64,000 nucleotides of DNA. Source: Yoonia rosea. Lineage in GTDB: Bacteria; Pseudomonadota; Alphaproteobacteria; Rhodobacterales; Rhodobacteraceae. The stretch covers positions 251,477 to 315,476 of the forward strand of contig NZ_FTPR01000003.1 of assembly GCF_900156505.1 (NCBI RefSeq). Direction: 5' to 3'. The notes under the pieces are model-generated. The model was given only the letters and a program-made list of their open reading frames with translations, had not been told where the DNA came from and ran no database searches. Shown piece by piece: positions 35,367-45,395 of the stretch (position 1 is its first letter; every line of letters starts with the position of its first letter). The position numbers and the translations under genes are program-made.

Positions 35367-35720
35367 ATGGCCCGCGTCACCGTAGAAGATTGCGTCGATA
35401 AAGTTCCAAACCGTTTTGAGCTTGTGATGCTTGCGGCACATCGTGCGCGTGAAATTTCCGCTGGCGCACCGATTACGGTGAACCGCGACAACGACAAGAA
35501 TCCTGTCGTTTCTTTGCGTGAAATTGCGGATGAAACCCAGCAAGCCGACGACCTGCGCGAGCGTATGATCGAAGCCAACCAGTCCCAGATTGAAGTCGAC
35601 GAGCCAGAAGAAGACAGCATGTCTCTTTTGATGGGCGCTGAAACCGATAAACCCGCTGATGACGATATGTCGGAAGAGAAATTGCTGCGCGCGTTGATGG
35701 ATGCGCAAGGACAGCGTTAG
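35367..35720 (+). CDS. rpoZ: RNA polymerase omega subunit
   Basis: A 117-residue omega subunit with the conserved start [20 protein letters not shown], then [12 protein letters not shown] and [12 protein letters not shown]. Its acidic C-terminal extension (about residues 75-117) is typical of alphaproteobacteria. It precedes rsh by 40 bases on the same strand, the common rpoZ-spoT arrangement that links transcription and the stringent response. Confidence 0.96.
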   Translation: MARVTVEDCVDKVPNRFELVMLAAHRAREISAGAPITVNRDNDKNPVVSLREIADETQQADDLRERMIEANQSQIEVDEPEEDSMSLLMGAETDKPADDDMSEEKLLRALMDAQGQR

Positions 35721-35760
35721 GGTCGCCTCGCCGGCCTGACATAGATAGGCGCGCGACCAG

Positions 35761-37911
35761 ATGACGACTGCTGATGATCTGATCGCGCTGGTCCGCACTT
35801 ACAACCCAAATTCGAATCACGCGCTGCTGCGCGATGCCTTTGCCTTCGGTGAAGAGATGCACGAGGGCCAATTCCGGCATTCGGGTGAGCCCTATTTCAC
35901 GCATCCTGTTGCGGTCGCCGGTATTCTGGCCGAACAGCAGATGGATGATGCCACCATCGTTACCGCATTGCTTCACGATACGATCGAGGACACCAAAGCC
36001 TCGTTCGCCGATGTCGAGAAACGGTTCGGCCGCGAGATTGCAGAGCTTGTAGACGGTGTCACCAAGCTGACCAATCTGCAACTCACCTCGACCCAGACCA
36101 AACAAGCCGAGAATTTCCGTAAGCTCTTTATGGCGACGTCGCGCGATCTGCGGGTGACATTGGTCAAACTGGCCGACCGGTTGCACAACATGCGCACGAT
36201 CAAATCCATGCGCCCTGAAAAGCAGGCGCAAAAAGCGCGTGAGACGATGGATATCTTTGCGCCGCTCGCGGGCCGCATGGGTATGCAATGGATGCGCGAA
36301 GAGCTCGAGGATCTGTCTTTCCGCGTTCTCAACCCGGAAGGCCGCAATTCGATCATCCGCCGCTTTATCACGCTGCAACGCGAAACCGGCGATGTGATTC
36401 AGAAGATCACTGCCGACATGCGCGTCGAAATGGAAAAGGCCAACATCGTGGCCGACGTGGCGGGCCGCGCGAAAAAGCCTTATTCGATCTGGCGCAAGAT
36501 GCAGGAGAAAGAACAGGGGTTCAGCCGCCTGTCCGATATCTACGGTTTCCGCGTGATCGTGGCGACCGAGGCGGATTGTTACCGCGTTCTGGGCGTCATC
36601 CATCAGCGCTGGCGTGCTGTGCCGGGGCGGTTCAAGGACTATATCAGTCAGCCGAAATCCAACGGCTATCGTTCGATCCATACCACCGTGTCAGGGCGTG
36701 ACGGCAAGCAGGTCGAGGTGCAGATCCGTACCCGCGAGATGCATGAAGTTGCCGAAACAGGCGTTGCTGCGCATTGGTCCTATAAGAACGGTGAGCGGGT
36801 TGAAAACCGCTTTGCCGTTGATCCTGTGCGCTGGATTTCGTCGCTGACGGAACGTCTGGACGAAGATCAGGACCACGACGAATTCCTCGAAGCCGTCAAG
36901 CTCGAGATGTATCAGGACCAGGTGTTCTGCTTTACGCCCAAGGGCGATGTGATCAAGCTGCCGCGCGGGGCGACGCCGATTGACTTTGCCTATGCGATCC
37001 ACACGCGGATCGGCTCGGCCTGCGTGGGCGCCAAGGTGGACGGGTTGCGCGTGCCGCTTTGGACGCGTCTGAAGAACGGACAGTCGGTTGAAGTCATCAC
37101 GGCCGAAGGGCAAACGCCGCAGGCCACTTGGATTGATATCGCGGTTACGGGCCGCGCCAAGACTGCTATTCGCCGCTCGCTTCGTGAAGAAGACCGCGAA
37201 CGCTTTGTGCGGCTGGGGCGCGAACTCGCGCGCGTGGCCTTTGAAAATGTGGGCAAGAAAAGCACCGAAAAGGCGCTCAAGACGGCAGCCAAGGCGCTGG
37301 CCATTGATGGCGTTGACGAATTGCTGGCCCGCTTGGGCAGTGCCGAAATCACCGGACGCAAGGTGGTCACCGCGATCTATCCCGAGCTTGAGAATGCGCA
37401 GGGCGAAGAGATCGATCAAGGGCGGGCCGTTGTCGGACTTGCACCGGATCAGATCCAGCAGCGTGGCGCCTGCTGTCAGCCGGTGCCGGGCGAGCGTATT
37501 GTGGGCATCACGTTTCGTGGTCACGGGGTGGTCGTGCACGCGATTGATTGCGCGGCTTTGGTGGACTACGAGGATCAGCCAGAGCGCTGGATCGACCTGC
37601 ATTGGCAAGAGGGCACACATGGCGCGGTCAACACCGTGACATTCGATGCAACGATCGCGAACGACTCGGGCGTGCTGGGACGTATTTGCACATTGATTGG
37701 CGAACAGAACGCCAATATCTCTGACCTCAAGTTCATTGACCGCAAGCCAGACTATTTTAGGTTATTGATTGATGTTGATCTGCGCGACGCAGAGCATTTG
37801 CACCGCGTTCAAACAGCGCTTGAAGCGGAAAGCAATGTGTCGTCAATCAGGCGACACAAGGACCCAGGACTAGCACTCTTGGGAGCGGGTACACCGCGCA
37901 GGGAAGGATGA
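35761..37911 (+). CDS. rsh: Bifunctional (p)ppGpp synthetase/hydrolase
   Basis: Makes and degrades (p)ppGpp. The 716-residue protein keeps both activities by motif: hydrolase HD domain with His72-Asp73 (LLHDTIEDTK), synthetase domain with GRAKKPYSIWRKM and NGYRSIHTTVSG, then TGS (VIKLPRGATPIDFAYAIHT) and helical regions and a C-terminal ACT domain (TIANDSGVLGRICTLIGEQNANIS). It is the single RelA/SpoT-type protein usual in alphaproteobacteria. Followed seven bases later by a DUF2062 gene. Confidence 0.96.
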   Translation: MTTADDLIALVRTYNPNSNHALLRDAFAFGEEMHEGQFRHSGEPYFTHPVAVAGILAEQQMDDATIVTALLHDTIEDTKASFADVEKRFGREIAELVDGVTKLTNLQLTSTQTKQAENFRKLFMATSRDLRVTLVKLADRLHNMRTIKSMRPEKQAQKARETMDIFAPLAGRMGMQWMREELEDLSFRVLNPEGRNSIIRRFITLQRETGDVIQKITADMRVEMEKANIVADVAGRAKKPYSIWRKMQEKEQGFSRLSDIYGFRVIVATEADCYRVLGVIHQRWRAVPGRFKDYISQPKSNGYRSIHTTVSGRDGKQVEVQIRTREMHEVAETGVAAHWSYKNGERVENRFAVDPVRWISSLTERLDEDQDHDEFLEAVKLEMYQDQVFCFTPKGDVIKLPRGATPIDFAYAIHTRIGSACVGAKVDGLRVPLWTRLKNGQSVEVITAEGQTPQATWIDIAVTGRAKTAIRRSLREEDRERFVRLGRELARVAFENVGKKSTEKALKTAAKALAIDGVDELLARLGSAEITGRKVVTAIYPELENAQGEEIDQGRAVVGLAPDQIQQRGACCQPVPGERIVGITFRGHGVVVHAIDCAALVDYEDQPERWIDLHWQEGTHGAVNTVTFDATIANDSGVLGRICTLIGEQNANISDLKFIDRKPDYFRLLIDVDLRDAEHLHRVQTALEAESNVSSIRRHKDPGLALLGAGTPRREG

Positions 37912-37917
37912 CGAGTA

Positions 37918-38559
37918 TTGGTGTTCAAACGTAGGGATAGACGGGCGATCTGGCAGATCGTGCTGGATTTCTTCTATCCTCGTGGTGGTTGGACCCGTGC
38001 CTTTGAGTACGTCAAACATCGTGTCCGCCGCTTGCCGGATACCCCGCAGAAAATCAGCCGTGGTATCTGGGCCGGTGTGTTTGTGTGCTTTACGCCGCTC
38101 TTCGGTCTGCACTTTGTCTTTGCCGCGATTATCGCACGGGCAATGCGCGGCAATATCTTTGCGGCCCTGATGGCGACGTTTTTTGGCAACCCGCTGACTT
38201 TTCCGCCCATTGGGTTCTTGTCGATCAGTCTGGGCTCATGGCTTTTGGGGCTGCCACCCGGCCGCAATGACCATCTTGGTCAGAAATTTGCCGATGCGAG
38301 CTATGATCTTTGGAACAACGTCATCGCGGTCTTTACGCCTGACCCGATCAACTGGCGCGGTCTGCAGGTCTTTTATGACGATGTTTTCTTTCCCTATCTG
38401 GTGGGTGGGATTTTGCCGGGGCTGATCACCGCGACGATCGCCTATTACCTCGCTGTTCCGGTGATTGGTGCCTATCAGACCCGCCGTAAGAAAGCGCTGC
38501 TGGCGAAGCTTGACCAGTTGAAGAAAAAGACATCACCTGAACAGGGATCCGGCCAATAG
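37918..38559 (+). CDS. DUF2062 family membrane protein
   Basis: A 213-residue membrane protein of the DUF2062 family: GVFVCFTPLFGLHFVFAAIIA and FFGNPLTFPPIGFLSISLGSWLLG are its conserved segments. Start uncertain between TTG at 37918 and GTG at 37921 (MVFKRR or VFKRR), both downstream of GGAAGGA. Function unknown; it lies between rsh and pdxJ, an order common in the family Rhodobacteraceae. Confidence 0.88.
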   Translation: MVFKRRDRRAIWQIVLDFFYPRGGWTRAFEYVKHRVRRLPDTPQKISRGIWAGVFVCFTPLFGLHFVFAAIIARAMRGNIFAALMATFFGNPLTFPPIGFLSISLGSWLLGLPPGRNDHLGQKFADASYDLWNNVIAVFTPDPINWRGLQVFYDDVFFPYLVGGILPGLITATIAYYLAVPVIGAYQTRRKKALLAKLDQLKKKTSPEQGSGQ

Positions 38560-38586
38560 CCTGACCCAACGGAAGGACGAAAAACG

Positions 38587-39330
38587 ATGACAAATACTTT
38601 GCGCCTTGGAGTGAATATTGACCACGTCGCCACCGTTCGCAACGCGCGTGGCGGTGCCGCCCCCGATCCTGTGCGCGCAGCGATCATGGCGGAAGCGGCT
38701 GGGGCAGACGGGATCACCGCACATTTGCGCGAGGACCGTCGCCACATCACGGACTCCGATATCGAAGGCTTGATGGCCGCTCTTAACGGGCCGCTGAATT
38801 TCGAAATGGCCGCCACAGCAGAAATGCAGGCGATTGCCTTGCGCCATAAACCCCATGCTGTCTGCATTGTGCCTGAGAAGCGTGAAGAGCGCACAACCGA
38901 AGGCGGGCTGGAGGTCGCCCGTGAGGAAAACGCGCTGGCCCATTATATCGCCCCGATACGCGACGCCGGATGCCGTGTGTCGATCTTTATCGCCGCCGAC
39001 AAGCGCCAGATCGAAGCGGCACACCGGATTGGTGCCGAAGTGATCGAACTGCATACCGGTGCTTATTGTGATGCCCACGCCGAAGGTCGCTTTGATGTGC
39101 GCGATGATGAGCTGCGCAAGCTGACGGATATGGCCGCTTTCGCCCATGATCTGGGGCTTGAGGTCCACGCAGGCCACGGTCTGACGTATGACTGCGTCAG
39201 CCCAATCGCTGCCTTGCCGCAGGTGATGGAACTGAACATCGGGCATTTCATTATCGGTGAAGCAATCTTTCGCGGCCTTGGCCCTGCCATCGCCGAGATG
39301 CGCCGGATCATGGATGAGGCGCGGGCGTGA
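38587..39330 (+). CDS. pdxJ: Pyridoxine 5'-phosphate synthase
   Basis: Condenses 3-amino-2-oxopropyl phosphate with deoxyxylulose 5-phosphate to pyridoxine 5'-phosphate. The 247-residue barrel protein shows [17 protein letters not shown] at the start, [30 protein letters not shown] and AGHGLTYDC, all active-site segments. AAGGACGA precedes the ATG. It begins a run of overlapping genes ending in acpS. Confidence 0.96.
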   Translation: MTNTLRLGVNIDHVATVRNARGGAAPDPVRAAIMAEAAGADGITAHLREDRRHITDSDIEGLMAALNGPLNFEMAATAEMQAIALRHKPHAVCIVPEKREERTTEGGLEVAREENALAHYIAPIRDAGCRVSIFIAADKRQIEAAHRIGAEVIELHTGAYCDAHAEGRFDVRDDELRKLTDMAAFAHDLGLEVHAGHGLTYDCVSPIAALPQVMELNIGHFIIGEAIFRGLGPAIAEMRRIMDEARA

Positions 39331-39809
39331 CAGCCAGGCGGATGACCATCACTGAAGTGGAACAGGACGCGATGCGGGCTGTGACGGATCATGCCTGCGC
39401 ACTGCATGCGGCGGGCCGCGACATCGTTTTTACTGCCGCCGTCGTTCTGGACGGCCAAGTTATCGCAACAGCCCGCAACGAAGTGGGCGACAGTGACGAC
39501 CCCAGCCGGCATGCCGAGGTTGTGGCGATTGCCCAGGCCGCCAAAGCCGCCGGTGATCGGGATTTGTCGGGGGCAACGCTTCTTGCATCCTGCCAGCCCT
39601 GCGAAATGTGTCTTGCTACAATGCGCTGGGCCGGTATCGAACGTGTGATTTTCGCAGCGCAGAAGGCCAATATTGCCGATACCTATTTCCGGTTTCCGGG
39701 GCTTGAGATTTCGGATTTTCATGCGGCTTGTGACGGGGGTTTCGACTATCTGGGCGGTGTGCAGGAAGACCGCGTTGCGCATATCTATGCGGCGAAGGCT
39801 GACGGATGA
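39327..39809 (+). CDS. Nucleoside/cytidine-deaminase-fold protein
   Basis: A 160-residue zinc deaminase: [10 protein letters not shown] (zinc His and proton-shuttle Glu) and [10 protein letters not shown] (two zinc Cys) are intact. It is closest in layout to guanine deaminase/CMP-dCMP deaminase family proteins such as GuaD or TadA relatives; substrate cannot be set. GTG start overlapping the pdxJ stop (GTGA); an ATG five codons on is an alternative. Overlaps the next gene by four bases. Confidence 0.85.
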   Translation: MTARRMTITEVEQDAMRAVTDHACALHAAGRDIVFTAAVVLDGQVIATARNEVGDSDDPSRHAEVVAIAQAAKAAGDRDLSGATLLASCQPCEMCLATMRWAGIERVIFAAQKANIADTYFRFPGLEISDFHAACDGGFDYLGGVQEDRVAHIYAAKADG

Positions 39810-40120
39810 TCCATCATATTGTTATGCTTGATCTACACGCCAGCCATGATCACGAGGAACGCGCCGCGATCATGCAAGGGCTTGATGCGCTCCGGTTTGA
39901 TCTGGAGGGTTTTGAGCGCTTCGCACATGGCCCGAACCGTGACTTTGAGAAACTGTCGCCGGATTGCAGCTATGTTTTCACCTGCAGCTTCGCGGATGAA
40001 GCCGGTTTGCAGCGCTATTTGGCTGACCAGAAACATCAGGCACTTGGCAGACGTCTGATTGCAATTTGCAACGGGGGTCTTTCAGGCCTGTGCGTCGTGG
40101 ACATGGAGGAGGTGCAATGA
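39806..40120 (+). CDS. Dabb (stress-responsive A/B barrel) protein
   Basis: A 104-residue small alpha/beta-barrel protein: begins [14 protein letters not shown] and contains [32 protein letters not shown], the pattern of the Dabb family. Such proteins dimerise; the function here is unknown. It is sandwiched between the deaminase gene (ATGA overlap) and acpS (ATGA overlap). Confidence 0.88.
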   Translation: MIHHIVMLDLHASHDHEERAAIMQGLDALRFDLEGFERFAHGPNRDFEKLSPDCSYVFTCSFADEAGLQRYLADQKHQALGRRLIAICNGGLSGLCVVDMEEVQ

Positions 40121-40518
40121 TCCTCGGGATCGGTACGGATTTGGCCAACATTGAAAGGATCGCTCGAACGCTGGATCGCTTTGGCGACCGTTTCCGCGAC
40201 CGCGTGTTCACTGAGGTCGAACAACACAAAGCCGAGCGCCGCAAGGATGTCGCTGGCACCTACGCTAAGCGCTGGGCGGCGAAAGAAGCGTGTTCGAAGG
40301 CTTTGGGCACGGGATTGCGCATGGGCATTTCCTGGAAGGACATGGCGGTGTCCAATCTGCGGACGGGCCAGCCGGTCATGGATGTCACTGGCTGGGCCAA
40401 AGAGCGTCTCGACCAGATGACCCCGGAAGGCCATGAGGCCATCATTCACGTGACACTGACCGATGATCACCCTTGGGCTCAGGCCTTTGTCGTGATCGAG
40501 GCGCGCCCCATCGCTTGA
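40117..40518 (+). CDS. acpS: Holo-[acyl-carrier-protein] synthase
   Basis: Transfers 4'-phosphopantetheine from CoA to acyl carrier protein. The 133-residue protein starts [15 protein letters not shown] with magnesium ligand Asp8 and has [16 protein letters not shown] with the second ligand Glu. The ATG at 40117 overlaps the Dabb stop; the longer open frame upstream lies inside that gene. Typical pdxJ-acpS-lepB order. Confidence 0.95.
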   Translation: MILGIGTDLANIERIARTLDRFGDRFRDRVFTEVEQHKAERRKDVAGTYAKRWAAKEACSKALGTGLRMGISWKDMAVSNLRTGQPVMDVTGWAKERLDQMTPEGHEAIIHVTLTDDHPWAQAFVVIEARPIA

Positions 40519-40571
40519 CAGGGCAGTCCCACAGGCTCATGTAGCCACAAACCTATTGCAAGGATCAAAAA

Positions 40572-41408
40572 ATGGCCGAAAAAACAGGATTTATCGCCTG
40601 GCTAATTGATACAGTGAAAACCGTATTTTGGGCACTGGTCATTGCCGGCATTTTTCGCACCCTCTTTTTTCAGCCGTTCTGGATTCCCTCGGGATCAATG
40701 AAGGACACGCTGCTGATTGGTGACTTCCTTTTCGTCAACAAGATGGCTTATGGCTATTCCTATGCATCCTGTCCTTCGATCCGCATTCAGGGGCTGGGCA
40801 TTGATATTGGTGCGGATGATTTCTGCGGGTTTATCGAGGACCGTGAAGATCGTATATTCGGCGCGGACCCCGAGCGGGGAGACATCGTGGTCTTTCGTCA
40901 CCCTGTCGACGGCCGTGATTTCATCAAGCGCCTGATCGGTCTGCCGGGCGACCGTATCCAGATGATCAACGGTGTGCTGCAGATCAATGATGTTCCGGTT
41001 CAGGTTGAACCAGCAGGTGTATTTACCGAAATTATGGCACCTCAGGGCCCGCTGGGTTTGCGCCCGCAGTGTGCGAACGGTCCGGTCGGTTCCGGCGCTG
41101 TATGTGAAAAGAACCGCGCAATCGAGACGCTGCCAAATGGCGTCAGCCACGCGATTTTGGACATTGGACGGCGTCCGACGGACAACACTGGCGTCTTTAC
41201 GGTGCCAGAGGGGCAATTCTTTTTCATGGGCGACAACCGCGACAATTCAACCGATAGCCGCGTGTCTCCGGCGGCAAACGGTGTAGGGTTTGTCGCGCGT
41301 AAGGATATCGTGGGGCGCGCTGATCGCGTCATGTTCTCTTCCGCGGGACGTTCGATGTTCGCATTCTGGACATGGCGTTCTGACCGTTTCTTCAAGGCTC
41401 TCGATTGA
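40572..41408 (+). CDS. lepB: Signal peptidase I
   Basis: Removes signal peptides from exported proteins in the inner membrane. The 278-residue protein has one N-terminal membrane helix (about residues 10-32), catalytic Ser42 in [10 protein letters not shown] and Lys119 in [12 protein letters not shown], and box [18 protein letters not shown] precedes the ATG. Overlaps rnc by four bases (TTGA). Confidence 0.96.
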   Translation: MAEKTGFIAWLIDTVKTVFWALVIAGIFRTLFFQPFWIPSGSMKDTLLIGDFLFVNKMAYGYSYASCPSIRIQGLGIDIGADDFCGFIEDREDRIFGADPERGDIVVFRHPVDGRDFIKRLIGLPGDRIQMINGVLQINDVPVQVEPAGVFTEIMAPQGPLGLRPQCANGPVGSGAVCEKNRAIETLPNGVSHAILDIGRRPTDNTGVFTVPEGQFFFMGDNRDNSTDSRVSPAANGVGFVARKDIVGRADRVMFSSAGRSMFAFWTWRSDRFFKALD

Positions 41409-42085
41409 AGCTCTCAGCCGAACTTTCTGCCTTTTCGAAAAGGCTAGGGTACAGTTTTCAGACGCCCGAGTTACTGATCCGTGCGGTGACCCATTCTTCC
41501 ATCGTCAGCCCGCATCGGGATGACAACCAGCGGCTCGAGTTCTTGGGCGACCGTGTCTTGGGGCTTGTGATGGCCGAGGCACTGCTTGCGGCTGACCCTT
41601 CTGCGCCCGAAGGCCTGCTCGCGCCGCGCTATAATGCGTTGGTACGCCGCGAAGCCTGCGCCGATGTGGCGCGCCAGATTGATCTGGGGGCGGTGCTGAA
41701 ACTGGGGCGCTCTGAAATGAAATCGGGCGGTCGCCGGAAAGAGGCGCTGCTTGCCGATGCGATGGAAGCCGTCATCGCAGCAATTTATCAGGACGGCGGA
41801 TTTGATGCCGCACGTGCCGCTATTCTGAAGCTGTGGGGCGCGCGGATCAACAACGTTGCAGACGATGCGCGTGATGCAAAAACCGCCCTGCAGGAATGGG
41901 CGCAGGCCCGCGGCGAGGTTCCACCGCAGTACATCGAAGTGGCGCGCACTGGACCTGACCACCAGCCTGTGTTTACCATTGAGGTGCGCTTGGCGTCTGG
42001 CCCGTCCGAGCAGGCCACAGCCGGATCAAAACGCCATGCTGAACAAGCGGCGGCAAGCGCTCTTTTAAAGAAAGTCGATCAATGA
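41405..42085 (+). CDS. rnc: Ribonuclease III
   Basis: Cleaves double-stranded RNA, including rRNA precursors. The 226-residue protein has the signature [12 protein letters not shown] with catalytic acids, [12 protein letters not shown], and a C-terminal double-stranded-RNA-binding domain (about residues 155-224). The start is a TTG that overlaps the lepB TGA, so translation depends on coupling to lepB. Its stop overlaps era by four bases. Confidence 0.96.
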   Translation: MKLSAELSAFSKRLGYSFQTPELLIRAVTHSSIVSPHRDDNQRLEFLGDRVLGLVMAEALLAADPSAPEGLLAPRYNALVRREACADVARQIDLGAVLKLGRSEMKSGGRRKEALLADAMEAVIAAIYQDGGFDAARAAILKLWGARINNVADDARDAKTALQEWAQARGEVPPQYIEVARTGPDHQPVFTIEVRLASGPSEQATAGSKRHAEQAAASALLKKVDQ

Positions 42086-42999
42086 CGGACGCCCCAACCA
42101 AAGCCGGATTTGTCGCCCTGATCGGCGAACCCAATGCCGGAAAGTCGACGCTTTTGAACCGCATGGTCGGCGCGAAAGTGTCCATCGTGACCCATAAGGT
42201 GCAAACGACCCGTGCGCGTATTCGCGGTGTGGCGATGGCGGAGAACGCACAGTTGATCTTCATTGATACACCCGGCTTGTTCAAACCGCGCCGCCGCCTT
42301 GATCGGGCGATGGTGGCGGCCGCTTGGGGCGGTGCTGCCGATGCCGATGTTGTGGTCTTGATGATCGAGGCGCATCGCGGCGTCACCTCTGGTGTGAAGG
42401 CAATTCTGGAAACCTTGTCTGAGCGGTCAGGTAAATCGCCAGTCGCCCTCGCGATCAACAAAATCGACAAAGTGAAATCCGAAGTGTTGCTTGCGCTGAC
42501 CAAAGAGATGAATGAGGCGTTTCCTTTCGCTGAGACTTTTATGATCTCGGCCGAGCGGGGCCATGGATGTAACGCGCTGCGCGACTGGCTGGTTACACAG
42601 GTGCCCGAGGGCCCGTATCTTTACCCCGAAGACCAGATTGCCGATCTGCCAATGCGCATGATCGCCGCCGAGATGACCCGTGAAAAGCTCACTTTGCGTT
42701 TGCATCAGGAGCTGCCATACGAGCTGACGGTTGAAACCGAAAACTGGGAAGAACGCCCGGATGGATCGGCCCGTATCGACCAGCTGATTTATGTCGCGCG
42801 CGACGGGCATAAAGGCATTGTGCTGGGCAAAGGCGGCGAGACCGTCAAGGCAATCAGTCAGGCTGCGCGGATAGAGCTTGAAGAGTTCCTTGGTCGCCGT
42901 GTGCATTTGTTCGTGAAGGTCAAGGTTCGCCCCAACTGGTTGGAAGATGCCGAGCGGTATTCCGAGATGGGGCTTGATTTCAAAGACGGCAACGCTTGA
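42082..42999 (+). CDS. era: GTPase Era
   Basis: GTPase in 30S subunit maturation that binds 16S rRNA. The 305-residue protein has the P-loop GEPNAGKST, effector region [18 protein letters not shown] (G3), NKIDKVK (G4) and a C-terminal KH domain ([27 protein letters not shown]). ATGA overlap with rnc, TTGA overlap with the DUF1491 gene. Confidence 0.96.
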   Translation: MTDAPTKAGFVALIGEPNAGKSTLLNRMVGAKVSIVTHKVQTTRARIRGVAMAENAQLIFIDTPGLFKPRRRLDRAMVAAAWGGAADADVVVLMIEAHRGVTSGVKAILETLSERSGKSPVALAINKIDKVKSEVLLALTKEMNEAFPFAETFMISAERGHGCNALRDWLVTQVPEGPYLYPEDQIADLPMRMIAAEMTREKLTLRLHQELPYELTVETENWEERPDGSARIDQLIYVARDGHKGIVLGKGGETVKAISQAARIELEEFLGRRVHLFVKVKVRPNWLEDAERYSEMGLDFKDGNA

Positions 43000-43322
43000 A
43001 GCTGACTGCGGATATCTGGGTTTCGGCGTATCTGACGCGGTTGCGCCTGACTGAGATACCCGCCTTTGTGGTTCAGCGCGGGGACAGCACCGCAGGTGCC
43101 GTGTTGGTCAAGCTGAATACGCTGGATGGTAAGGCGTGCTGTTATCAGCGCAGCTTTGATCTGATGACCGGCGAACGCAAATGGATGGTTCTGGTCGCGG
43201 GCGACGAGGCCGAAGTTGATGCCTCGATCGTCAAGCAGCGTGGCTTTGATCCTGATCTGTGGGTGATCGAGGTTGAAGACCGCCAGGGACGTCACCTGCT
43301 GGATGAACCGGGGTTAGACTGA
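42996..43322 (+). CDS. DUF1491 family protein
   Basis: A 108-residue protein of the DUF1491 family, common between era and recO in alphaproteobacteria. Conserved parts: VSAYLTRLRLTEIPAFVVQRGD and the C-terminal DPDLWVIEVEDRQGRHLLDEPG. Function unknown. The TTG start overlaps the era TGA, so it is read only by translational coupling. An inverted repeat starts eight bases after its stop. Confidence 0.88.
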   Translation: MKLTADIWVSAYLTRLRLTEIPAFVVQRGDSTAGAVLVKLNTLDGKACCYQRSFDLMTGERKWMVLVAGDEAEVDASIVKQRGFDPDLWVIEVEDRQGRHLLDEPGLD

Positions 43323-43329
43323 CTTTTAT

Positions 43330-43505
43330 GCCTCCGGCGGGAGTATTTTTGGCAAGATGATAAGGCATAATTAACCAAGTCACCCCTTACTGCTCTTATG
43401 GCACAGGCTGGAGAGCCGATGGCCACGCAAGGTGATGAGCTTTGGTTCGTCTCTGGGGCAAGATGGTCGTTATCATCTTGCCCTAAATACTCCCCCGCCG
43501 GAGGC
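43330..43505. repeat. Imperfect inverted repeat pair between DUF1491 and recO
   Basis: Left arm 43330-43363 begins GCCTCCGGCGGGAGTATTT; the right arm 43470-43505 is its inverse with two extra G and a few changes. The roughly 106-base centre has no gene. The right half also folds alone: GGGCAAGATG (43456-43465) pairs with CATCTTGCCC (43474-43483). The repeat at 3325-3349 is a relative. May be a terminator pair or a small non-autonomous element; no coding capacity. Confidence 0.75.
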
Positions 43506-43587
43506 GTTCTGCCCGTACAGGCAACGCAGTGCTTGCAACTGCGCGACACCCGGTCTGTTATGCGCAAATGAAACGGACGTTTTCCCT

Positions 43588-44313
43588 ATGATCGAATGGC
43601 GAGATGAAGCCGCACTTCTGTCGTCGCGCCCCTTTGGTGAGACTGCTGTGATCATCGAGGTGTTCAGCGCGGCACATGGCCGTCATGCAGGTGTCGTGAG
43701 GGGTGGGAGCAGTCGCAAGCTGGCACCAATCCTGCAACCGGGTGCGCAAGTTGCAGTGGCCTGGAGGGCGCGGCTGGATAGCCATCTTGGGAGCTTTACG
43801 GTTGAGCCCATCCGAAGCCGTGCAGCGGCAGCGATGGGTGACAGGCTCGCCCTGGCGGGGCTGAATGCGGTGTGTAGCCTCTTGAGCATGGTTCTGCCGG
43901 AACGCGAGGCGCATGGCCCGCTCTATGACCGTACGATCGGGCTACTTGACCTTTTAGGGCAGTCCGAGGTTTGGCCACTGGCCTATCTGCGTTGGGAACA
44001 GGCGCTTTTGGAGGAAATGGGATTCGGGCTCGACCTTTCGGCCTGTGCCGTGCGCGGCGTGAACGAAGACCTCGTCTATGTGTCTCCGAAATCGGGCCGT
44101 GCTGTCAGTCGCGAGGCAGCAGGTGAATGGGCCGACCGCATGCTGCCCTTGCCGCCTGTACTGGCAGGCAAGGGAGATGCGTCTAACAGCGAGATCGCCA
44201 GAGCGCTGGGGACCACAGGCTATTTCATCGAACATCGCTTGATCAAAAGCTTGGGTGATCACCCTATGCCGGGCGCGCGCGCGCGGCTAGTTGATGCGAT
44301 CATGCGGGCCTAG
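43588..44313 (+). CDS. recO: DNA repair protein RecO
   Basis: Helps load RecA in the RecF pathway. The 241-residue protein begins [20 protein letters not shown], an OB fold with [13 protein letters not shown], followed by a helical domain; it lacks the four-cysteine zinc site of some RecO proteins, as usual in alphaproteobacteria. The frame runs further upstream into the repeat, but the ATG at 43588 gives the family length. Convergent with the next gene, overlapping by four bases. Confidence 0.93.
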   Translation: MIEWRDEAALLSSRPFGETAVIIEVFSAAHGRHAGVVRGGSSRKLAPILQPGAQVAVAWRARLDSHLGSFTVEPIRSRAAAAMGDRLALAGLNAVCSLLSMVLPEREAHGPLYDRTIGLLDLLGQSEVWPLAYLRWEQALLEEMGFGLDLSACAVRGVNEDLVYVSPKSGRAVSREAAGEWADRMLPLPPVLAGKGDASNSEIARALGTTGYFIEHRLIKSLGDHPMPGARARLVDAIMRA

Positions 44314-45338
44314 GCCGGTTTGTTGTCGATCAGATAGGCCGCTGTCTCAACGGCAGACTTATGCGCTTGCCGCATCCCGCGCCCCAAGGTGGCAATTGCG
44401 CGTGCGTTATCCAGCTTATCCACACGCCCCAGAACCGGGGTGATTGATTTGATCGCTGGATCGAACATCGCCAGAAACCGCACGACGAAATCAGGTGCGA
44501 CACGGGTGACGATCTTGCGGTCAGGGTAGGCTGTCTTGATCGCTTTTGCCAAATCCACGAATTTCATGAAGCGATCGACCGTCATGATCCGTTGGCCGTA
44601 TGTTTGCGGCTTGTCGATTGCGACCACATGCATTTCGGCCACATCACGGACGTCGACGGTGGCGAAACCGAAATTCGGCAACATCGGGTCTTTGGCGCGC
44701 AATATCCGTTCGATCACTGAAACGGATGTGCCGAATTTATGGTCGAGTGGTGCGCCAATCACAAAGCCGGGGTTGATGGTTGTCAAATGTAGGTCGGGCG
44801 CAGTGTCGCGCACAAAATCCCATGCCGCTTGCTCGGCCAGTGTTTTTGATCGCGTATAGGCAGATGTGTCCGGATCGGTGGGGTCAGTCCAGTTGGTTTC
44901 ATCAAAGGATGTATCCCCCGGGGGCAAGGCAGAGCCGCTAATTGCAGCGGTGGAGGAAGTCAGGATCACACGCGAAATACCGGCGTTATGGGCCGCACGC
45001 AGTGCACGCAGAGCACCATCGACGGCAGGCCGGATCAGGTCGTCTTCGTTCTTGGGTTGGGTCATTGGGAAGGGTGAGGCGGTATGCATCAGCACGTCAA
45101 CCCCGTCCATTGCGCGTTCCCAGCCGTCATCCGCTGTCAGGTCCAAGGCGACGAAGGACAGCCGGTCATCAAGCGTGGCAGGATCGCTCAGGTGCGGGCG
45201 CACAGCGTCAGTCACTTCCGCGCAACGTTCAAGGCTGCGGACAGTGCCGCGCACATGATAGCCCGCTTCGAGGAGCTGCAGCGCGATATGTTTGGCGATA
45301 TAACCGGATGCACCGGTCAGCAGGACGGTTCTTGGCAC
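44310..45338 (-). CDS. NAD-dependent epimerase/dehydratase (dihydroflavonol-reductase-like)
   Basis: A 342-residue extended short-chain dehydrogenase: N-terminal Rossmann motif [23 protein letters not shown], Ser/Tyr-x3-Lys active site around SSTAAISG and [13 protein letters not shown]. Similar to dihydroflavonol-4-reductase-type and cinnamoyl-CoA-reductase-like proteins; the substrate is unknown. GTG start preceded by AGGAAC. Lies 58 bases downstream of mcd on the same strand. Confidence 0.88.
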   Translation of the reverse strand: MPRTVLLTGASGYIAKHIALQLLEAGYHVRGTVRSLERCAEVTDAVRPHLSDPATLDDRLSFVALDLTADDGWERAMDGVDVLMHTASPFPMTQPKNEDDLIRPAVDGALRALRAAHNAGISRVILTSSTAAISGSALPPGDTSFDETNWTDPTDPDTSAYTRSKTLAEQAAWDFVRDTAPDLHLTTINPGFVIGAPLDHKFGTSVSVIERILRAKDPMLPNFGFATVDVRDVAEMHVVAIDKPQTYGQRIMTVDRFMKFVDLAKAIKTAYPDRKIVTRVAPDFVVRFLAMFDPAIKSITPVLGRVDKLDNARAIATLGRGMRQAHKSAVETAAYLIDNKPA

Positions 45339-45395
45339 GAGACAGGTTCCTTTATCAGACCTGAATCAGTTAGGCGTCCCTGTGCCGAAATCAAC

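Noticed and set aside
43364..43469. Possible small gene or transposase inside the inverted repeat
   Set aside because: The centre of the repeat has no open frame of useful length and no recognisable protein.
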